This document shows, one piece after another, positions 57,301 to 64,000 of a stretch of DNA of 64,000 nucleotides. The DNA comes from Distichodus sexfasciatus (lineage: Eukaryota; Chordata; Actinopteri; Characiformes; Distichodontidae). The stretch spans positions 213,791 to 277,790 of the forward strand of contig JAVGVS010000283.1 in assembly GCA_032718565.1 (NCBI GenBank). Reading direction: 5' to 3'. Below the pieces are notes generated by a model. The model made no database searches, was not told the DNA's origin, and worked only from the letters and a program-made list of their open reading frames with translations. The translations under genes and the position numbers were made by a program. Positions within the stretch are counted from its first letter, which is position 1. The number at the start of each line of letters is the position of its first letter.

Positions 57301-60300
57301 TTCTGCAGAACAACTGTAAGAACATACTTAAGGGAATATTGGAGAATGAGGCCCCATGATTATGTGACAGAGAGAGAGGAGGAGAGACAGAGGTGTCTTA
57401 CCAAGCTGTGGCCATTGATCACCAGTCCGTACTCCCCGTTCACTTCCTCGTCCTGCACCACTTTGGGGTCGTTACCCAGAATGCTCTCTGGAATGAAGAA
57501 GGCATCCTCTCCTGAGTCTGGGCGCATCTTTGAACGGGCGTCTCTGATTTAAAAAGGAATAAAAAACATAGCCACCAGCAGCAAAAACACTTTTTTAAAC
57601 AAGTTAAGAAGTAACCAGTATTTTGCATTCTTACTCATTTGACTTTCTAACGTCTAGGGCTAGGGTTATCATTTTCACAAACAATATGATTTATTTCAGA
57701 TTCATTTTTAGATTTTGAGTCATTTGCTACTAAAGATAATAATGGTAAAACCATTTTTTAAAATGTTGAAAAAGCAAGTCTTTTCTTTCTGCTGTGTTTT
57801 AGCGAATGTCCACCAGAGGTCTCCGATAAACAGTCGAAATAGTTGTCTTTGTGTCTGTAGTTTATTAAGGCCCTCTAGTGGACATTTAGTAAAATCACAG
57901 TTTTGTCCTGTCCTGTGACTTCAACAAACCACAGCTGAAATATTGACTTTAGTGTCTGTTGGTTGATGCTGCTGCTTGTGGACATCTTCTAATATGGCAC
58001 TTGAATTCCCCCTGCTGTAGAGGTGTGGTGGCTCAGTGATCTAAAAGAGCCCAGCTTTGTGCCACTGACCATAAGCGCTCCCCTGAGAGCCAAAGCCATG
58101 ACGTGTCAAATGAGCAAGACGCATCCTCGAATTGCTCCAGGATGACATTTCCCCTGTAATTAAATGCTGTAAATGTGTTCTGTTCTCGAGAAGGTAAGAG
58201 CCAGTGAAGTTTATTTTGCATGTGGTGATGGTCTAGCGGTTAGGAGGTTGTTAAACATTTCATGTGAAATCTGCAGTGTTTGTGCAGACTGATCATTAAG
58301 TACTGGTAAAGCATGTTGGGAGCACAGACTAAGCAAATCACCTTTAGAACAAACAGAAATATGGAACAGGTTGTACAATGTTTAACAGACAGCAATGTTG
58401 AGAATTGATTCAGATTCATGTTTATATTGTTTAAGTCATTTATGCTAAAAAAAAAAAAAAGATTCATTCTTTTTTGTTCATAATGCAGTTTTTCTTTCTG
58501 CTGTGTTTTAGTTAATGTCCACCAGAGGTCCCAGACAAACAGTCAAAACAGTCTTTGTCTTTGTGTCTGTGCTCTGTTGAAACCCTCTAGTGGACACTTT
58601 GTAATATCACAGTTTAAAAAATAGCAACAAATGATTATTTTGAGAATTGACCAATGTAACAATTACTACAATTATTAATTTTTACTATTTTTTGGCCAAA
58701 AAGGTTTTAAATGAACTTTCATATCTTATCCTGCAAAAATGATCCAAGTAGTTGATTATTCATTGTAGTGCTCATTAAATTAAACAAACTTTAGTTACTT
58801 CTGTCTTTAGGTTGTTAGTGAAACTGCTGTGATGTTATAAAATGTCCACATGACGGCATCAACAGATATTAGTTACACAGAGAAGTAATAAACTCGTTTA
58901 GGTCTTATCTTCTGTACAGTGGTGAGTATTACAAAGTGTCCACCTAGAGGGCATCAACGAACTCCAAAGTGAAATGTGTAAGAGCAAGTGAGGGTTATTT
59001 TGGATGTGGTGGTGGTCTGGTGGTCAACGTGTTGCCCTAATAAATTTCCCCATTTAATCTAGTTAATTTAATACCCTACACGACAGATAATTATGGTATC
59101 AAACGAGCGAGATCGGTCCTCTTCAATATGTCATCTTCGTACTGACCAATCAGATGAAAGAAGCGGACTTCCGGCGCCGGAAGACAACAGTGCGCGTGGA
59201 AGCCACATGGCTCAAATAACTACAGCTTATTGTACTGTTTACTGTGGCTGAATAAGCCTTGAATTACGTTACTTTGTATAGATTAAATTTATAATTTTTT
59301 TCGTTGTTTATGTAATATTGTTTGTCCACAAGCAGCAGCATCAAACAACATACACTAAAGTAAATATTTCAGCTATGGTCTGTTGATTTGGTTTGTCAGT
59401 TAGCAGCATTTTTATGTCATGTCCACAGAATCTTGTCCCAGCCTCAGATCTCAATTGTCACGTAGCCAAGAATTGTAACCGCATTTATCAGAAAATTGTG
59501 AAAACTGTTGGTTATGACAGCTCAGTCTGACTTGAGCCAAGGATCAAAATGCAAGACAAATGTGTGAAGATGAATACTGCACTAACTTTGTAGTACTACT
59601 GGTTGATTTTATATTCACTTATTGAGTGGATGTAGCCTCTGCTGCCTTTAGTGCCCTTATATTTTCTCCCTTTATTTCCCCGTGCTCGCAGATCTCCTAC
59701 CTCAGCTCCTGCCTGACGTCTTCAGCTGAGTTTGCAGAGATGATAAAAATGTCCTTCATCTCCTCTCGCAGCAAGTTACACGAGTAGCCGATGTTCTCTG
59801 CTGTCTCTGGCAATGGAGGAACAGAAACAGGTTCATTTTTGGTGGTTTGATTAGTTTAATCAGTTTATATTGGGTACTTATATATGTATATATATACACA
59901 TATGCTTTTTAGCACTGGATCTATAAGGCTAATGGACATAAAAATATAAGGTCAAGGCTTCAAAGGATCCATAGGAGCTTGTACAATTCAAAATATGGAA
60001 GTATAAATCCTGGCTGTTCAACAGTGTTCTTGGCAAATTGCAAATCCCTGTTAAAGAATATTGTGTATTCAGTTATGGCTTTTGGCAACTTACCTTGATA
60101 CTAGTGAACTTGGACAAAAATCAAGAATTTCTCCAGCATTAAGCTTCAATTACCAGTTAAACGTTAACATCTAACAAGAGCCCAATCACACAAGCACATA
60201 GATTAAGGTAAAAATCTTACTCGCTAAAGACAGGTGCAGAACACAACAGCAGCAAGTGAATAGAGCGTATGAATCCCCTACAAGTGAGATGTACCTTGCT

Positions 60301-63300
60301 TGTCTCCAGTCAGCACCCAGATCTTGATGTCAGCTTTCGCCAGCTGTTCAATGGTCTGGGACACTCCGTCCTGAAGCTTGTCCTCAATAGCCGAAGCTCC
60401 AATTAGCTGGAACGTAGATAAATTTAACCAATGGGCTTTAGGCTTATTTAGGTAGAATAATATTACAAACAAGTCAAGTTTTACAGGTCTCATTGCTTAA
60501 AACAATACAGCAATACTCTGTATAACATCTACATGGACAGCATTTAGCAGACACTCTTATCCAGATCGACTGCCATTTTCCTAATTTCAGGGACAGAGAG
60601 CATCTCGGGGTTAAGGGTTTTGCTCAGGGGACCAATGATGGTAGTGCTGAAAGTAGGATTGGAACCCACAACCTCTTGGTCCATAGGCGAGTGTCCTGAC
60701 CACTAGACCTCCACCACTATCCATAATATCAATTTCCAGCTTGCAGACTGTTGCAATTAAGAGCAACTCTTGCATTTGTGAGTGTGCATACCAGCAGGTC
60801 TTTCTCAATCTCCTCGTAGAGCTGGTTGAGTTTCTCCTCGCGATCCTCTAGTGCAGTGCTGGCCTGAAGGTGGCGCTGTTTCCACTCGGCGAAATATTCT
60901 TCATCCAGGTCTTTAGACGCCAGTACCAGTGTCCGTAAGCCTTCTCCCGCAAACTCCTGTAAAGTTGTGTTTATGACACAAATAATTCACCACATTCAGA
61001 GAAATTTACCAACATTCACATGAGACTCTATGATGGCAACTCACATTAAGATGCTCTGTGGTGACTTCCATCAGTTTACTGCAGGAGCCATGGAGCCTCT
61101 CGTAGATGATGGTGTCTGCCCCCTTACAGTAAAGAGACAGTTTTCCTTCAGGACTACGCACTAAAAAGAGAGACAAGTAAAAAAGGAAATTAGACACTAT
61201 AAAATGACCACTAAAAAGAGCAAAAAAGTTTCCAGAAATACCAGAATGTCTGCCAATCAGTATTCAACTCCAAATGATTATCTTTGAAGTCTCACTGAAT
61301 CTAGCCGTACCAATGACAGACATCCTTTTGCGTACGTTGTTGAAGTCGAGAATGGCCAGCAGCTCGTAGCTGCGCTGAACTCCCATCTCAGCGATGCACA
61401 GGCTCTCCGGCGTGCGGGAGAGAAAGACGAAACCGAAGTTCCGAGCCGCCGTCACCAGGGCGCCCTCGTCTGGAGACTGGGCCTGGTACGTCAGCTCTAC
61501 GGAGAGGTTTAGAGTCAGGAAGTAAGTAAGACAAACGGCTGAGCAAATGTTACACGCTTGAACATGCTATAACACACACACACACACACCGTTGTTCTTG
61601 TCCTCAGCCATGACCGTGTGACAAAGAGCAAGCAGTCTGAAGAAGGCGTGAACTTCTGGACTCTCCAGCTTCACAGCTTCTAGAAGACTGCTGTCATAGA
61701 ACTGGAACTTTGGGTCAGCCCACCGATTAAAGGAGAAGTCCACCGCCATCATGTCCTAGAAAAAGACACACAATCACTATTCAAGACACAATTTTTCCCC
61801 TCAACTACTGACTAACAACAGTCTGATGGTTGTCAAATATAAAAACATTTTTACCTCTGAAATCTCCAGTCGCTGTCCTTGTTCTATCACATCCCCTGTA
61901 GGACAAAAACAATCATTCATTCAAATCACATTAATGATCATTCACTCATTATCTGAACCGCCGAATCCCAGCCGGGGTCGCTGAATAAACCAGGCTTATC
62001 CAGTTATCCATTCAGAATTAATATCTGATCATGTGGAGACTGCTAGAAACAAAAATGCCTTCTGAACACCTTGTTACATTAAGTACATTAAGTCTTCATA
62101 TGCGTTACTGACCATAAGTCTTGGTGTTGATGGAGCACTTGTTGAAGGTCATGATGTTCTGCGTGAGGGTGCCCGTCTTGTCTGAGAAGACGTATCGGAT
62201 CTGGCCGAGCTCCTCGTTCAGGGTGGTGGTCCGAGCCTCGGCGGGCGTGTCGCTGCGAGCGTAGTACATCTGCCGGTCCCAGTTAATGTAGTAACTGTTG
62301 CCCAAACGGATCACTTCCATACTGTAACACACACACACACACAAATGTATGTAGCCACACATTAATCGTTGCACATATTACAACACAAGTAACCATGCAC
62401 CAACCTACAGGTGTACAGACATGCAATAAAACTGCATCTAAAGACTAAAGATGTGCTGCTAAAATAAATCTACATCTAACGCTAAACTTAAGCCAACACA
62501 AAATGAAAACAAACACCTTATACCTTACATATAGCGAAATGGGCACCACAGTGTTGAGGATGATGATGTAAGACCAGAAGGTGAGGAAGGCAGAAAATGC
62601 AGCGTTCACATTCTCTTCCCTTGGTACAAAGTCCTTGAACTTTGACCCTGCATAGTGCTCCCAGATCCCATGACCCACGGCCAGGATGATACACATGAAC
62701 ACCAAGAATCCGAATATCTTTGAGATAAAACAGCAAGAATTAAAATGGGACATGGGGACAAAAAAAAATATCAGTGTAAAATGTAAAAATAAATCAGAAG
62801 AGAACTATTTGTTAAAACTGACTCACAAAGAGCACAAGGACGTTCATTAGGCGATCAATGCTGGTCCTCTTGAAAGTCGATTTCCCACAGTTCTGCATAA
62901 GCTTGGTGTCAGGACCTGAAACACACAACACCTGCATCTTAAGCTCTGGCCGAAATATCCTCAACCAACTCACACAGTTAATAACTGAATCAAATACAGT
63001 TAAGTACAGCAATGTTCTTATTTTATTAAGAGATATGTTCCGTTCCCCCCCCGCTAGAGTGCGCTGCCGTTTACTGAGAGTTTTATATTGAAAACACTGT
63101 TGGTGTATAACCTGAAGCCAACAACTAACACTGGGGATCAAATTCATGACAATTAATTAATTAACCTGAATGAGTTAAGAGTCTTACCAGCAAATAGCAC
63201 CAGGCCAAAGCACCAGTCAGTGTTTCTGAGTGTGCAGCCTCTAAGAAGTACACACTGGTTATCCAGAGCGTATTTCTGTCCCTTCCACTCCAGCGTCCCA

Positions 63301-63346
63301 GTAAACTTGTCCAAGCGGTTATTAGGGGCCTCGCAACACACCTCCC
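54344..63346 (-). CDS. atp8b5: ATP8B5-type P4-ATPase phospholipid flippase (5' end outside window)
   Basis: Moves aminophospholipids to the cytosolic leaflet, normally with a CDC50/TMEM30 partner. Exons in gene order: 63346-63188, 62915-62827, 62717-62524, 62321-62113, 61895-61855, 61755-61590, 61496-61311, 61160-61045, 60956-60792, 60406-60295, 59806-59701, 57543-57402, 56783-56600, 56320-56097, 56005-55922, 55789-55544, 55247-55109, 54943-54813, 54673-54344; about 1006 residues, all phases consistent. Motifs in order: PISL in the fourth membrane segment, the phosphorylation site DKTGTLTQN, QSPDEGALV, CKGADTI, TGDKQ and GDGANDVSMIKAAHIGVGIS, then six C-terminal membrane segments and the tail RRSSTRRSGYAFSHAQGYG. 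ATP8B5 is favoured over ATP8B1/2/4 by ARSKMRP, SLAYALERSMELEFLRTVCL and DGWSLEYPQLYVPGQ, which resemble mouse ATP8B5. The first two membrane segments and the actuator domain lie beyond the right edge. The extreme C-terminus has RSAGFTP/RSAGYSP-type repeats. Confidence 0.9.
56452..56588 (-). mobile_element. Family A SINE, head and part of body (reverse)
   Basis: The plus strand reads GGATGGTACCTTGCTCATGA, GTACCTCAGTTGTACTTTGA, then CCAACTCCCTAACCGTGACA. It lies immediately beside atp8b5 exon 56783-56600, within 12 bases of the exon end, so it supplies the start of that intron. Confidence 0.8.
57120..57230 (-). mobile_element. Family A SINE head fragment (reverse)
   Basis: GAGTAGCTGAGTGGCACCTT, TACCAGACCGGGACTTGAAC, then AACTCACTAGCTGTTATG. 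It lies in an atp8b5 intron. Confidence 0.7.
57685..57905. repeat. Direct duplicate, copy 1 (with CTCF-like half motifs)
   Basis: Shares TTTCTGCTGTGTTTTAG, AATGTCCACCAGAGGTC, GTCTTTGTGTCTGT and CCCTCTAGTGGACA, in the same order and spacing, with 58403-58616. Both copies lie in one atp8b5 intron, 718 bases apart. Confidence 0.8.
58025..58190 (+). mobile_element. Degenerate family B SINE
   Basis: GTGTGGTGGCTCAGTGATCT head, then GCCACTGACCATAAGCGCTC and a worn tail ATTAAATGCTGTAAATGTG. Strongly diverged from the other family B copies. Confidence 0.5.
58403..58616. repeat. Direct duplicate, copy 2
   Basis: Second copy of 57685-57905. CCACCAGAGGTC lies at 58519-58530 and CCCTCTAGTGG at 58583-58593, again facing each other. 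A further single CCACCTAGAGGGC lies at 58940-58952. Confidence 0.8.
60528..60722 (-). mobile_element. Family B SINE with V-SINE/HE1-type tail (reverse)
   Basis: The plus strand reads ATTTAGCAGACACTCTTATC then CAGATCGACTGCC (tail), GGGGTTAAGGGTTTTGCTCA, GGTAGTGCTGAAAGTAGG, and the head AACCTCTTGGTCCATAGGCG then GACCACTAGACCTCCACCAC. Near full length. Confidence 0.85.
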
Positions 63347-64000
63347 CTGTTGAGAGAGAAAGTGCACAGGCAGGTGTGTAAGACAGGACAGCTAGCGTGG
63401 GGTAGAGTAGGGTAGCTAGGTAGGTGGGTACGGGCTGGGTAGAGAGTAGGTAGGTAAGGTAGGGTATGATGGGAAGGGCTGGGCGGTTGGTAGGGTAAGG
63501 TAGGGTAGATATGGAGAACAGGGTATGTAGGTGGAGTAGAGTTGGGTAGGTAGCTACATTAGGGTAGCGTGGGGTACGGTAGAACAGGGTATATAGTAGA
63601 GGTGTGAACCGTCACTGGTCTCCCGATTCGTTTTGATTACGATTATCAGGTCAGCAGTTTGATTCAATGTGATATCTCAATGCATTCCAGCTATTTTTCT
63701 ACATTACTGCACACTGCACGCAGATCGGGCGGCCATAGTTACTACCGGGATGTTCTTTTTAACCGGAATTTTTGTACTGTAGCCAGAAAACCACCAAGCA
63801 GTGTTGTTATGATATAATCCAGGGGTTTTAATATGGTTCTGTCCCCGAGACCACCACATGTCTGTCCACTGTGTGCCGGCGGAGAGAGTATTTTTCTATT
63901 TCTTTCTGCATTAAATTCCTTATTCAGAAAGATGCCCAAATCATCTGGAAATGTTTTGAAAAATAAATGTAATAATTTTTTAAAAGCTATTTTAATAGTG
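63347..64000. other. Right flank: atp8b5 intron with GGTAGGTA-type minisatellite
   Basis: 63390-63600 is a purine-rich imperfect repeat of GGTAGGTAGGGTA words. 63605-63690 has ATTCGTTTTGATTACGATTA and GTGATATCTCAATGCAT, reminiscent of an old hAT element. No exon was recognised; the next upstream atp8b5 exon must lie beyond 64000. Confidence 0.6.

Overview
This window is nuclear DNA of a vertebrate, almost certainly a teleost fish. The genes are split into many short exons with GT-AG introns. The introns hold tRNA-headed SINEs, one family of which ends in the widespread vertebrate V-SINE/HE1-type tail. They also hold fish-type MITEs, TA/TG microsatellites and minisatellites. All gene models below were built by hand by joining open frames at GT-AG sites and checking splice phase; protein names rest on remembered family sequence, not on a database search.

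Layout, left to right. (1) 1-1906: gene-free flank. (2) susd1 (+, 1907-13491): 19 exons for a membrane protein with signal peptide, three EGF-like modules, eight sushi/CCP modules, one fibronectin-III-like unit and a C-terminal membrane segment. It carries an in-frame TAA before the membrane segment. (3) shoc1 (+, 14217-28587): the vertebrate Zip2/SHOC1 meiotic crossover protein, 28 exons. (4) 28588-33640: about 5 kb without a recognised gene, probably tal2 regulatory DNA plus repeats. (5) tal2 (+, 34584-34958): a small bHLH factor in a single coding exon, with a likely TATA promoter and noncoding first exon near 33.65-33.8 kb. (6) 36060-40100: gene-free. (7) A spef2-like axonemal gene (+, 40276-50842): 26 coding exons covering the coiled-coil and adenylate-kinase-like middle of SPEF2. 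The N-terminal CH domain and the C-terminal third are not found. (8) 50843-54343: probable 3' ends of two convergent genes, with two candidate unassigned small exon sets. (9) atp8b5 (-, 54344-63346, 5' end outside the window): a P4-ATPase phospholipid flippase.

These genes do not form a pathway. susd1, shoc1 and tal2 are also near one another on human 9q31, so that part looks like conserved synteny. shoc1 and the spef2-like gene have germline or cilium roles, and mouse Atp8b5 is testis-enriched, but nothing here shows a shared mechanism. I see no bacterial, phage or defence system. The observations most worth checking are the susd1 internal stop and eightfold sushi array, the shortened spef2-like gene with its own 5' exon, CTCF-like motif and coding minisatellites, and the nested or paired repeats.
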